From Notospermus geniculatus (taxonomy: Eukaryota > Nemertea > Pilidiophora > Heteronemertea > Lineidae), in assembly GCA_002633025.1 (NCBI GenBank), contig NMRB01000818.1, positions 197,539-261,538 on the forward strand: a stretch of 64,000 bases of DNA, read 5' to 3'. Numbering within the stretch: the first letter of the stretch is position 1; every line of letters starts with the position of its first letter. Below are positions 11,211-22,340 of this stretch, one piece after another. The position numbers were made by a program, and so were the translations under genes. The notes under the pieces were generated by a model that was not told the origin of the DNA, searched no databases, and saw only the letters and a list, made by a program, of their open reading frames with translations.

Positions 11211-12245
11211 ATGCAACAAAACATCAGTACCATCGCTGAAGACGGAGTTTTTGATGTCCTTATTGAGGCCCTTCAACTCCACGTTCCCACCCTTTTTGGT
11301 GTTGGTGGGCTGATAGGGAATATTTTGACTTTTGCTACCATGAATATGAAGCGGAAACGGAGATCCCCCGTCGCGTGGAATTTCAAAGCATTAGCCCTGG
11401 CGGACACATCGAAAATTCTCTTTTCTCTCATTCCCTGGCTGCTATTAATTAATGCTTTTAGTATAATTCACCCATGGGGCCTATTTTTCTGCAAGTTCTA
11501 CTTTTATGCCGGGTACTTGACCTATGGTGTCTCCGTCTGGTGCGTGGCACAGTTAACCGTCGACAGAGTGGTCGCGGTATGTTTACCTCTGCATGCTGCC
11601 GCCTGGTGTACAATTGAGAAAGCAAGGATCCTATTGGCTGTCAACATCGTTGTTCATGCTGTTGTGTATTTCTACTACTGTTGGATGGAGTATGTCCCGC
11701 ATGCGGGATTCGCTGGGGATCATTACTCAGTTTGTGTCTACCCACAATCATTCCCAGACTGGTTCCCTAAATTTGCTCAAATCTCTTTTTTCATTATTGA
11801 TGTGATTTGTACTGCGTTAACGACTGCGATTGGTAACATCGTCATTGTTGTTAAACTTCGCCAAGAAAAGCAGAAGTGGGGTCATTCGGAAAGCGTTGCC
11901 GGGCGGAGTGTGTCTACTTCTGCTGTGAGTAGCCAGGGTGTGGCACAAAAAGACGAGGACAGGGGAATGCTGGTGATGCTGCTCGCTGTGTCATTGGCAT
12001 TCGTGATCATTCAAAGCGTCTACTACCTTGATTGGCTCTACTGGGAAGTTCTTCGACCTGACGACGCCGCCAAGACGCCAAAGCTCAGGGAATTTTGCTT
12101 CATTTTGTCCGTTAACACATCGGTTGTAAACTATTGCATCAATTTTTATCTTTACCTTCTGACGAGTGCCACCTTTCGTCGAGATTTGAAGCAAATGATT
12201 CAAGACACCGTCTACTGTAGACAACTGGGTAAAAATCGAAAGTAG
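11211..12245 (+). CDS. Class A (rhodopsin-like) GPCR, intronless, paralogue 2
   Basis: A 344-residue seven-helix receptor in one exon, head-to-tail with GPCR 1 and clearly its duplicate. Shared blocks include MN.KRKR.S.VAWNFK in the TM1-TM2 region, PWG..FCK.YFY.GY at TM3, AAAWCT after TM3, DW.YW at the end of TM6 and FRRD after TM7. TM3 ends VDRVVAVCLPL. TM7 ends NYCINFYLYLL (N-F-x-x-Y in place of NPxxY). The extracellular loop 2 cysteine sits in SVCVYPQ. A candidate N-glycosylation site is NIS at residues 4-6. Expected to sit in the plasma membrane and signal through G proteins; the ligand is unknown. A candidate poly(A) signal lies at 12585-12590. Confidence 0.88.
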   Translation: MQQNISTIAEDGVFDVLIEALQLHVPTLFGVGGLIGNILTFATMNMKRKRRSPVAWNFKALALADTSKILFSLIPWLLLINAFSIIHPWGLFFCKFYFYAGYLTYGVSVWCVAQLTVDRVVAVCLPLHAAAWCTIEKARILLAVNIVVHAVVYFYYCWMEYVPHAGFAGDHYSVCVYPQSFPDWFPKFAQISFFIIDVICTALTTAIGNIVIVVKLRQEKQKWGHSESVAGRSVSTSAVSSQGVAQKDEDRGMLVMLLAVSLAFVIIQSVYYLDWLYWEVLRPDDAAKTPKLREFCFILSVNTSVVNYCINFYLYLLTSATFRRDLKQMIQDTVYCRQLGKNRK

Positions 12246-12340
12246 TTGGTCACGTGGTGACAAAAACACGTGGAGTCACATTTCCATGACAACACGATGC
12301 CGCCATTTTGGCCGTCAAAATATCAAGTGACATTATAAAA

Positions 12341-12470
12341 ATGGTGCCCGGAGTGGAGGGCGGTAGAGCGAAATGTGACCCCGAGAAAGCTATGTTGCCC
12401 GAGGCGCCAGCCGAGGGCAACGTTTTCGATGGATGACATTTCGCTCTAGCTCCCGACATGACGGCACCAT
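12341..12470. mobile_element. Small inverted-repeat element
   Basis: ATGGTGCCcGGAG...AGAGCGAAATGT at the left mirrors ACATTTCGCTCTAGCTCC...GGCACCAT at the right, with a GC-rich inner stem (TTGCCCGAGG.../...CGAGGGCAA). MITE-like; no family member was seen elsewhere in the window. Confidence 0.6.
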
Positions 12471-14252
12471 TTTTCATATCGTACCGAAAGTCATCAGAGA
12501 AGTTTTCGTGGCGTTAATCATCACTCAAATCCGCAGTGCGCAGCGGCACGCCTGAATGTCGATTTGCCGAAGTCGTCAATACTGAATAAAAATATGACGC
12601 AGATCAGCAGTCTTCGCTTGCTCATTTCTTTTGAACCTGTGAGCTTAACTTGCGATAGGCTTGGGCCATTGTGTAGAGAAAATGTTAACAGTTGACCCAT
12701 GCTATCGATGAGCACAAAAGCTGACAATATTGACTGGTATTTTCGCGATTTTGATAGCAAAACTGCCGTTTCAATTGAAGCGAGAAACAAAATGGCGGCC
12801 AATGGGGCCGTCTCAAGCGGAATCATTTTGCGGGAAAACATTCCAACCGGAAAGATTTTCTGGGAGAACATGCTGACCGCTCACGTGACTGCTCTCGGCC
12901 AATCGTATTCAGGGAAACTTACTTGAGGTACGATATCACGGCATGAACAAGCGTCACAGATCGTGACGTCAAAATGTCATGAGGTCACTATCGTCGCCGG
13001 TTATCTGACGGCCATCATGGCCGATTGTTTGCAGTGACCATTGTGACGTCAGTGAAGAACCTGTATACCGTAGGTTGGTTCCCGATCTTGCGAGTAGAAC
13101 CGTCTGGCGTCAATGATCACGTGATCGTGGAAAATGTTACACGGTCTTTCAAATGTTCATGGCCACGTGATGCGTGTCAGCCAATCAAATTCACGGATTT
13201 TACCTTGAGGTTCGAATCGTTTCCTGTGTCCAACACACCACTAACATCCGATTGGTCAATCTTTTCTTGTATTTGGGCGAGAATCGAAAAATTGCTCGTG
13301 ACAAACCTCGGGAGATATATTTTACGAGATCGATGATGAATGGACGTAGAATAGTTCTGACATGCCCGTGAGGGGGACTTTGATCTCTGCCAGCAGGCTG
13401 GATGGAAAGTGAAAGGTCTGTCGTATGGAGCCATGGGCATCGACACAGCACGTGGACATCACGATTGTCAAACGCGTTTCTTCTCGTTTGGCTGCCGTTA
13501 TTTGTAAAACGAATCTACTTCCTTCAAATCATAAACTTTCGTTATAAATCGCTGTTTTGTTTTTCGCCAATACGTTCCTAAAGGCACAATCCCTCCCACA
13601 CAACTGCTTTCTACCGCGCTGTCCGCAATGTCACTTGACTACCATTATCTGGAAGTTTGAATTCAGCAATGGGTGAGGTACAGGGGTATTAAAGGAGGAC
13701 TACCTCGTCGACGGCCCAACCATGACAGCGGTGACGGAAGTATTCTGGGGAATAAGTCGAATTATTCTTGCCAATAGACCCACAAATCCGGCGGCGAATA
13801 ATTCGAACTATTCTGTCAAGTGAATCTAATCGACTTTGACGGCGTATTTTTCCGAGTCGGTTCTCAGTTTTCTGGTTACTTATCCTGTCACCGCGGAAAT
13901 ATCTGAGAAAGTTATTTTGGCGACACTCTGTTCCTGATCATTTCCTCTGTCCACAATGACCGGTAACAATATCAATTTAATTACCACTGGTCGGCACAGC
14001 TGCCGGACAAGAAGGCTTACGTCTATAAGTCGGATTTATCAGCGACGACAAGTTGTTTACGAGGAAATAAGTCCTTTCTTATCCCCTCCCTTGTTGCCCA
14101 TACCATGATAGGTTATATGAGGGGAAATATGAGAACCTGGACCCCCAGAAAAGGGCAGTCACAGATGCCTGACATCGGAGGGGGGGGGCTTTCAGTTTTT
14201 GGAATCATCGCTGATCCTCTTTCCGGAATGACGTATAATAAATGCTGACCTT
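12471..14252. other. No gene recognised
   Basis: Several short open frames (12521-12871 minus, 13025-13336 plus, 13177-13451 minus) show no domain, no paired splice sites and no repeat structure that I can support. If the peptide gene is a single gene, its middle exon would have to lie here or elsewhere in 5884-14717. Confidence 0.4.
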
Positions 14253-14514
14253 AAGCCTGGCGCACACGAGAGCTTCCTGCTTACGGCAAAGTTCATTCGT
14301 GGCACTTGCCTTAAGCAGGAAGCTTACGTGTGCGGTGAGGCTCAAAGCTTCGTGCAGGCGTGGCAAAAAATATCAAACTGGTTTGATATTGGCAGCAGCG
14401 CCTCGAATGACAAAAATCAGTCGTGAATCTCACCGCACACGTAAGCTTCCTCCTTAAGGCAAGTGCCACGAATGAACCTGACGTAAGCAGGAAGCTCTCG
14501 TGTGCGCCAGGCTT
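14253..14514. mobile_element. Long-TIR MITE
   Basis: The terminal inverted repeats are near perfect over about 32 bases, beginning AAGCCTGGCGCACACGAGAG and ending CTCTCGTGTGCGCCAGGCTT. Inner arms GGCACTTGCCTTAAG.../...CTTAAGGCAAGTGCC also pair. It is non-coding. Confidence 0.85.
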
Positions 14515-14520
14515 TACGAC

Positions 14521-14676
14521 GTCATTTGGTAACACTGCTTGGTGACGTTACGACGTCATTCGGTAACACTGCTCGGTGACGTCATGATGTCATTCGGTAA
14601 CACTGCTCGGTGACGTCATGATGTCATTCGGTAACACTGCTCGGTGACGTCATGATATCATTCGGTAACACTGCAC
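14521..14676. repeat. 34-bp tandem repeat containing CRE sites
   Basis: About 4.6 copies of a 34-base unit (GTCATTCGGTAACACTGCTC, GGTGACGTCATGAT). Three copies carry a perfect palindromic TGACGTCA, the consensus CREB/ATF binding site. The array lies about 40 bases inside the intron next to the minus-strand signal-peptide exon, so a role as an intronic enhancer is possible. It may equally be a plain minisatellite. Confidence 0.85.
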
Positions 14677-14717
14677 ACAGCGCCATCTATGGACTCTAAA
14701 TGAAACCTCTAACTTAC

Positions 14718-14818
14718 CTTTTTCTTTTATAGAAGCACTTTGTGCTGTTTGGATGCTGAGGGCGGCTACAAGAGCAGCTACAGCCAACAACTGTAATCGC
14801 ATAGTTGCCATTTTTGTT
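14718..14818 (-). CDS. Signal-peptide exon of a secreted protein
   Basis: The exon lies between a good acceptor (CTTGTTTCCAG, AG at 14819-14820) and a good donor (AAAAAG/GTAAGT, GT at 14716-14717). The ATG at 14809-14811 opens a classic secretion signal: MATMRLQLLAVAALVAAL, then SIQTAQS and a likely cleavage before ASIKEKG. A second in-frame ATG lies three codons in. Coding length is 94 bases, so the exon ends in phase 1, and a 5'-UTR exon must lie upstream. Downstream exons are at lower coordinates. The terminal exon at 5691-5883 is on the same strand and also fits a secreted peptide, but its phase does not match directly. The mature protein is otherwise unknown. Confidence 0.6.
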
Positions 14819-16550
14819 CTGGAAACAAGAATAGACGAAATGTCGGAATTAGTTTGAGTTAATTAAGCTTTATTAATTAATCTTCAAGCTTTCTAACGGT
14901 TAATTATTGATGAGAAGATCTTGCCGCCTTTGATTCTTAATCCGTTTAATTAGCCAAGTGTTAATTAGCCAAGTGTGATGACTTTCTCTCTGTTACAAGA
15001 CACCAGAAGATAAAAATGTCGGATTGTCGGTCTCGATCTCCGCGTGTATGAGATTAGCGGAAACAGAACGCCGTCATTCTGAACAGGAAAAGATGATGAT
15101 GGTTCTTGTTGTTGTCGTTGTTGTAGCTGAATGAATGATGATAATAGTACCGAAAAACTAAATTGTCATTTCTATAAACAGTCTTCTAATGCGGTTTCAA
15201 AGAAGTCATTGGCTGATATTCATAAAAGCTAGCAAATGCTTTTATTTCAAGTTTTGCAGTACATTTACATTGGACCACCATGGTTTGCAAATCTTAAGTA
15301 AAAGCATTTGCTAACTTTTATGAATACCAACCATTGTCTGGACAGCTGGTCATCAGACCACGCCTGAAAGTTTGGCGGTTGAAGCCTTGTTCAGTTCATC
15401 ACGGAGTTCGTACTCGTCTGGACAGAGAAACTCTTACCGCCATCAGGAACAATATCTACAACCCAAAGAATATCACACAATAAAGCTTTACGGGATCACG
15501 TTCGAATATATGGCTGTGTGTCCTCGGTTGGTCGGTAGAGAAATGACACGATGGCCGTCACAAATCAACAAACTGTGGACATTAGATTAGATCCTATTCA
15601 AATGGGGACACACGTGCAAACTATTGACGACTGTGCATGACGTATGGCGCCATTTGACAGGTTTTCAATCGGGGATATCCCCATTCGCTTATGCGTCCGC
15701 AGCTACGTATATGGTGGGTTTCCCACACAAGTCCACAATTGACCCCGCATACAAATGAACACCCACACGTTAAGTAGCCAAGACAGGGTTGATGAACTCA
15801 TATCAGAATCCAGATTCCAGGTGACACGAGGTGATTTGATTTATTAAGATTCTACAGTTGGCTACCTGTGCAGAAAATAAATTTGTGCTTCCAATATACG
15901 AGGGAATTAGATGAAGAAATAACTTCTTAAACTTCTTCTCTTACAACTGGTATTTAATCGACTGCTAGGGTGTAGTAATAACTACTTGATTGGTATCGAT
16001 AGCGGGAGAATCAGATATGAAATTACATTGTATTCACCGATGCAGCCCATCTTGTGCGACCCTCACCAGACAATCGGTGAAGGTCTCAATCAAGAGATGC
16101 TCGGCTGAGTGGGTGGTTGGAGACACTAAAACTTCTACCCAGTGTTCAGAGGCAATGTCATTTGAAGAGTTTCCCCTCTGCGCCACTGTGATAATTTTAA
16201 CACACGTGTGGTGACCAGGATCTATACACGCATCTGATTCGCCACACGACTACTTCCTGTGATATTGTTGTCCAATAGGATCGCTTGTTACTTTCGTTGT
16301 CGGCTTTCAGTATTGTTACGTATCCCAAGGCGAGTCGGACAGTGGTCACTTATGATTTCGCTAATTAGAAGCCTTAAACAAAGAATCAAAGAACTACCAG
16401 GAAACAGCAGCTATTTTGGTAAACTGACGTAGCCCAGGCCCCAAGGCCTATGTCGTCTGCGAATAAACAGAATGGAACATATGAAATTAATGACCATTGC
16501 GGCCTAGGATGCCGTTGAGCTGAGATTTATAGAAACATTGAACCATAAAA
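14819..16550. other. Promoter-side flank and intergenic sequence
   Basis: Upstream of the minus-strand signal-peptide exon. It should contain a non-coding first exon, which could not be placed. Apart from the MITE at 15207-15336, nothing is recognised. Confidence 0.4.
15207..15336. mobile_element. MITE family H, copy 1
   Basis: Arms CATTGGCTGATATTCATAAA ... GCAAATGCTTTTA and the inverted copy TAAAAGCATTTGC ... TATGAATACCAACCATTG. A second copy with the same arms is at 29100-29228. Confidence 0.8.
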
Positions 16551-16997
16551 GAATCAAAACATAAAGGTTTAACTGCGAACGATGAAATAACTGAGGGATA
16601 CACTTCATGTGTTGCCACCAGATGTCTCTCACTGCCTGAATTTTGGCTTTACGTAATATGCAGGAGATTTAGCTTTTTTGTAGTGGTGGGGTACACGAAT
16701 CCGTCAACTTGATGCCTTGAATTCCGTTTTCTGAGGACAACAGAGCTATTTTCAGCGTCATTAGTGTCCCCTGTACAAAAGTGAACCTGCCACATCATCG
16801 TTCGTGGGTTTCTCATTAATTCAGTCCTGTTGTATCATAAGATCAACAAGTCGGAATTCAACAAAATTTGTTCTAAATGTGGAAAACGGTCTTGCCTATC
16901 ATATGAAAGAGTCAGAATGAAAATCGATTGATGTTTAAAGGGATATTGTCCCATTTATAAAATGCTAAATTTGTAGTTGAACCTTTATGTTTGATTC
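16551..16997. mobile_element. MITE family T, copy 1
   Basis: The ends GAATCAAAACATAAAGGTTT and AACCTTTATGTTTGATTC are inverted. The interior has conserved landmarks shared with 34273-34554 and 53333-53712: GTTGCCACCAGATGTCTCTC, TGCCTGAATTTTGG and GATGCCTTGAATTCC, or their reverse complements. It is non-coding. Confidence 0.75.
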
Positions 16998-19900
16998 CTT
17001 TATGATTGAACTCTTGTAAAAGGATGAACGCGAAAGGTGTTTAGTGTAATGAAGCCAAGGAAACTGATCTTCAGGTAAGAATCTGTCCTTGAAATAAGAT
17101 TTGATTTATCCTTCGCAATACTCGGCAGGAGCCAACTCCTCTAAATACCACATATGTCATTAACATTTGCCGATAACTTATAAATACATCTCAGAATTGA
17201 ATCTATTGTAGGCCATGTTATGTGTCACAAGGCGGACGGTATAGAAATATACGGTTATATTAAATGTAAGAATTTAACGGCAATGTGCGGATGACATCCT
17301 CGGTTTAAGACGGGAGAATGATCTTGAAACGAAGGATTAGATCCTTCACAGTATAACCTTATCTTCATGTGTCAGGCTTTTTATTTCACGGTTCTTTATT
17401 GGCATTACGAGTGGACGGTTAGTGGCTTGGTGTCGTCACAATAGGTGATCTCAATGAGTCACTGACGGTGTTGCTTCTGATAGCATTCTGTCGTGAGCTC
17501 GCGTGATTTCAGCTTGGCTACATCCTAAATACTCAATATCCACAAAACCACCGAGGAAGGGCATCCGGCATAATAATTGTCCAGCAAATCGACTAAAGAC
17601 GGTAATCAATAGAGTATGAACTATTTATGCTTCGTCACAGCCGACGAGGTATTAACTTCAATGGGAAAGTATCAAATCAACATCGTGCAAACCGGAAGTA
17701 GCTTTCAATGGCAACCGGAAGTAACGCCTTCGTTTCAGGCAGACAAATAACAAGGGTGTTATTTTAGACACAACTCAAACTCAATCTACTCTCGGTTTTT
17801 ATCGAATACAATTATCAACGTCGTAATGGAAAGGAAAAAAACGTGCGTAATCAGTAGAATTAAGAGAGAAGAGAGAGAGATGATTTTTGTTGTAATTTTA
17901 GAGCTCGGAGAGCCTCTGTTTCATTTGCCGGATCCTGTAACACTAACAGAACCGTTGTTTTTCATTGATGCAAACGTTTGGCGTCAGATCCACTTGCTGT
18001 AGGGCCATCTGTGTCACCGCAACTACAGGCACTATTCATCTTTTCCACGACGCGACTCCAACAATGTCCGCCATCGCTGACGACGTCCTATGAGGGGGCA
18101 AAACGCGCGATGTTACCTCGTGGAAACGATGAATACATACTACATGCATAGGGACGAGATTGGCAGAGAATCGGCATTATGCGTAAACTAGCCAGTAGAT
18201 GGCGCTGGAATGGTGAATCGCAGACCAAATATCAGAATATCAACGAATATTCCCTTTAAACGGCAAGATCATATTCCATAACGACGAGGCCATCTTTAAC
18301 TCGAGTTGAACTGGGATTTCGTGGATTTTAATGGAGTTGTTGGCAGAGACACTGAACATGATGAATACACGATCCCTGGGGCGAGATTAGCGTCTCTTAA
18401 TCGATCAGGATTCCACTTCGGGGATATTCAGAAGGTTTTTAAGCAGCTCTGGTCACGTGGGTGATTTGTGTCTGAATACAAATCGTCCTCGTTGTTTACT
18501 TCGTTTCAACAGTTGCAGTGTTGACAAGATTTGATGAATAAATTAGGACCAGGAAAATCTTAACCCTGACCCTCAACCCTGGGGTAAATTCAGATGAAAC
18601 TGACGACCTAAGCATGACCGTACCACCATCCTTATGACCAGCTTTAACCGGTTAAAATAAAAGCTTTGTAGCTATTTCTAAGAGGACTTCTTCTGACACG
18701 CTTTTTACACAGTGCGAGAGTCCTGATACCTGATTGGTCGAAACACCATCACGTGACTTAAAATCAACCATAGGCTACAAACTGCAAGATGTGTATTAAT
18801 AGCGTCCAACAACGGAAAGCAATCCGATCCCATACATACAAAAGTGTCTCTTCAAAATGCCGAGAAAAAACAACGGCATAGCTATCTTCATGCAAAACCC
18901 AAATAAAGTGATTGCATTTGGTCCTGATGGATGGCAGGAGCGAAAGTTCAGTTCGTGACCAGTCGGTTCCTACTAACTAATAATATGTATTCATTAGGGA
19001 ATAGCGGACAATATTAGAAGCCATGCCTCCAAATGAAGCATGGCGGCACTGCAGTCATAAAATGACCAGACGATGTTGGCAGAGATGCTGGTATGGTACA
19101 AGTGTTCAGGTGACATCACCAGCATTGCCGATGAAGCCACTCACTGAAAAAGTTTGTTACTGCACAGACGGGAAGCCTGATTAGTTTCGAATCCTGCTTG
19201 TGATAAAATGACCCGGATGAACATGAATCCTCAAAAAGACAACTGTTGGCCTCCATTGCGGAGAAAAAAACAGTATCATAATATTACTATGCGATTTCGT
19301 ACGTGAGGAGCCGGGACTCGTCTTCGAAAAAAAAAACTTTGTAATTGAAACATAAATTACGTCTAGAAAACAGAGCACGGTGTGCCCAAAAACGAGAAAA
19401 ATATCTGCCACAGAAGTTTCTTAATCTTGATTTAGAGTCGCATCATTATTTTGTCTTGAAACAAACTTTGTCGACTCAAAGACGTGCCCCGTGTGTGAAT
19501 TCGCTGTACGTCTCATGACGTATGCCTGAGCGACTCACAATGTCTAAAACTTATGATAGATATGGATGGGTAATGAAGAAACTACAGTCGGAGCCGTAAA
19601 TAGAAAATAGTGGTAGGCCCCTATAACATTAAAAAATCTGCATATCACATTTTGACCATACACCCGTGCCCGCGCCAGGGTTTGCAATGTAAAATTATAC
19701 TTGTGCTATTAAAAGTTAAAACTGAACGAAAAATAATGCGATGCTCAGCGCCGGGAATGAAATTAAAAAGCAATCACTCGCTCTGTAACATAATGCACAG
19801 TGTGAAACCTGCTAAACAATTCGCCACAGGATTCTTCAGCACGTATTCTCCACTACCTTGTTTTTGTAGGACAAATTACACTGTATGATGAACGCCGCTG

Positions 19901-20891
19901 TCGGAGAGTGAAGCAAGATGCGGGACCATCACGGATGCTTTTCGCTCAAATTACCGCAGCTTTTAATTTGTTTAGAAGTTAATTTGCAAAACACTTGGAG
20001 ATTAAATAAGATAATCCTATTATCATAAATGGTTGTTGATTGAGTTATTTTTAAGTGGCGATTGGAGATCGCTCAGATGTTCTTTGTCCAATCGACAGAT
20101 GATACAGGCGCCTAAAACAATTACGACACTTTCTCGTAAAGCGGTCGCTAGTGACGTAAACCAGAATTCTCGTCGCGGCAAAATATTCTACAGCACTTCT
20201 CTGCGTCGCAAGGCTGCTATATAGGCCTACCACAAAACTCTAGAGCTCTGTAAAGTCCTGAACCCACTGACGCGATTTGCGAGGGCGGAGAGCTGCACAT
20301 TCACGGCACCGTACCGTTCATGGCGGGAAATGTGATGCAGCCGTCTGATTGGTCAAATAGGAAAGGTTCGGATCAATAGTGATTGAGAACTTTAGTATCA
20401 TCCGTCTCGTCTTAATTACTAAAGCCCTCTTTGATGTTAGGTCGAATATTAAACCTATCATCAACTAACTACCGCCCTAACATTGTAACTGATCGCACAG
20501 ATTGTAACTCGGTACACCGAAGTGATGTCGCGTTTCGTCAACAACGTGATACCTGGCCTTTTTTCACCCTTGCACGAAATTCAACACCTTTTCATACTCT
20601 GTCAATTTAAAGAAACTACCCCGTTCGCTAATCCACTGGCGTGTTCTTTCAATAAACAAGATAAAAACGTCACGTCTTTGAAATCCACAATAGGCCCTCC
20701 GGAGAATATTCCTCGATCCAAAACACTCCGGCTGACTTCGTAATTAACGGAAGTGTTCGGAGTTCGTGGTGGTTCTAAACTTCCGTTGCTCAAGTTTCGA
20801 TGAGATGTAGGCCAACTGAGCTTCCATGAAACACGAGCACAGGTAAACTCACAGAACATAAAACATGTAGCGTACGTGTACATATACATGT
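16998..20891. other. Long stretch without a supported gene
   Basis: No exon with conserved protein sequence was found. It contains a copy of the GACGTC-type repeat fragment near 18050-18110 and short AT-rich palindromes. Candidate frames (19181-19411 minus, 19610-19888 plus, 20522-20743 plus) carry no recognisable motif. Confidence 0.45.
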
Positions 20892-21090
20892 ATGAGAAAC
20901 CTGCAGAACTACCGCCACTTGGAGGCGCTGTGAGCGGTTGTACGTTTTTTCGACGTCTCGTCCGTGTTGCACTGCGTCAACGACGTCATGACGTACGCCA
21001 CAGCATTGCTTTGCTCTGTTTTTGACGTCTTCCGTACAACCGCTCACAGCGCCGCCCTGTCGGGATAAAAAGTTATGAGGGTTCCTCATT
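20892..21090. mobile_element. MITE family B, copy 2
   Basis: Begins GAGAAACCTGCAGAACTACC and ends GAGGGTTCCTCATT. Inner arms GAGCGGTTGTACG / CGTACAACCGCTC match copy 1. It directly abuts family A copy 2; the shared bases ATTAA suggest that one inserted at the edge of the other. Confidence 0.75.
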
Positions 21091-21362
21091 AAAGGGGCAC
21101 TGTATTCCTCCCTATCCTGCGCTATATACCCGCGTTGAGGGAGACATCTATTGACAATGCTGTTGAATTACCGCTTATCAACCTCGCCCCATGTAGAATT
21201 TGATAACTCCCTTTCCCTGGCTATCCACGTATGCATTGTATTGTAATCATACATTCTCCAACACTGGGGCGAAAGGCAAAACTATGGGATTGGAGAATTA
21301 TACAATTACCGCCGGTGGCGCCGGCTGTCGACAAAAGGTGGCAAAATACTGTGGGGCTTTAA
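21089..21362. mobile_element. TTAA-flanked MITE, family A copy 2
   Basis: Starts TTAAAGGGGCACTGTATTCC and ends CTGTGGGGCTTTAA. Internal landmarks CTCCAACACTGGGGCGAAAG and GCGCCGGCTGTCGAC are shared with the copies at 2-213 and 45921-46180. Confidence 0.75.
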
Positions 21363-22005
21363 GCGATCAGAGCTGCCAGGAGCACAAATCTGGGTGGTAC
21401 AAACTCGCATATTGCAATACGTGTGTGCAGGCCATACATCCAATGAACCTGCCATGCCTGGTGTTGATGCCCATAACTTGATGTCTTTGATGCCACCAAC
21501 AATCACTGGTACCATTATGTACAATACTGGCACAGAGCATCAATTTACAGAGAAGCAGTAACAAAAAGGAGAGAAAATAGAAATTTACTCTGCCTTGAAT
21601 ATGAAATCGGTGAGTTTACCAATGATGGAGGGCGCCATTTATCAATGTAGCAAACCCAGGATGTGAATTCAATTATTAAAAATGGATTGAACTGGTGAAC
21701 TGTCAAAGTCGTTTGCGCCACTTTTTGAAAAATCGGCTTCGTGAGGCAGTTGCCGCCGTTTTATATAATGGAGTTATTAGTTTGATGTGTCTTGCTAATG
21801 GAAGGGAAGGGTTGCTCATGGGATGTGCTACACAAGACAAGATATCGTCTGCCGACAATCGAGCTGAGATGCAAAGGAATACAATGTATTATGATTTGAA
21901 ACATGACGATTTTGTAGGCCAACATGCATTGGCCAATGCCCTGACGAAAAATCCAGAAATCAATCGACACACCGTCTTTATAAGCGTTTATAACAGTTTA
22001 TACAA
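21363..22005. other. No gene recognised
   Basis: The frame 21695-22018 (plus) is open for 107 codons but shows no domain and runs into the MITE at 22006. I do not support it as a gene. Confidence 0.4.
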
Positions 22006-22158
22006 TAGGGAGGTTTAGAAATCAAACGATAAACGTAAGTGTTAACGACAACGTTATTTTTGCACCGAAAATGCAATATAAAATCTGGTGAATTTGTAGT
22101 ATGAAAAATAACGTTGTCGTAAAGTTTACGTTTATCGTTTGATTTCTAAACCTCCCTA
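22006..22158. mobile_element. Palindromic MITE family D, copy 1
   Basis: TAGGGAGGTTTAGAAATCAA, then ACGATAAACGTAA, is mirrored at the right end by the reverse complement ending AAACCTCCCTA. Inner arms ACGACAACGTTATTTTT / AAAAATAACGTTGTCG also pair. Copy 2 is at 46681-46823. Confidence 0.9.
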
Positions 22159-22189
22159 GTGTCAAAACGCTTCCCTTTCCAGTCTCTCC

Positions 22190-22340
22190 AGAAACTTTTC
22201 TGGGGAACCCAAGAAGCAGCTAATTCAGCGTTCACTTGATTCTTGGCCAGTTAAGAATGCAGAGGGGCGAGATAACTTGGTATCGAACCCACAGCTTCTC
22301 GGTGACGAGTCCGCCGCCCTAACAACCAGCAGCACCATCA
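22190..22340 (-). mobile_element. Probable tRNA-derived SINE fragment
   Basis: On the minus strand a tRNA-like head (TGGTTGTTAGGGCGG as box A, GGTTCGATACC as box B) is followed by GGTTCCCCAGAAAAGTTTCT, GGAGAGACTGG. The latter tail recurs at 60800-60832, supporting a dispersed family. It does not fold into a complete tRNA. Confidence 0.45.
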
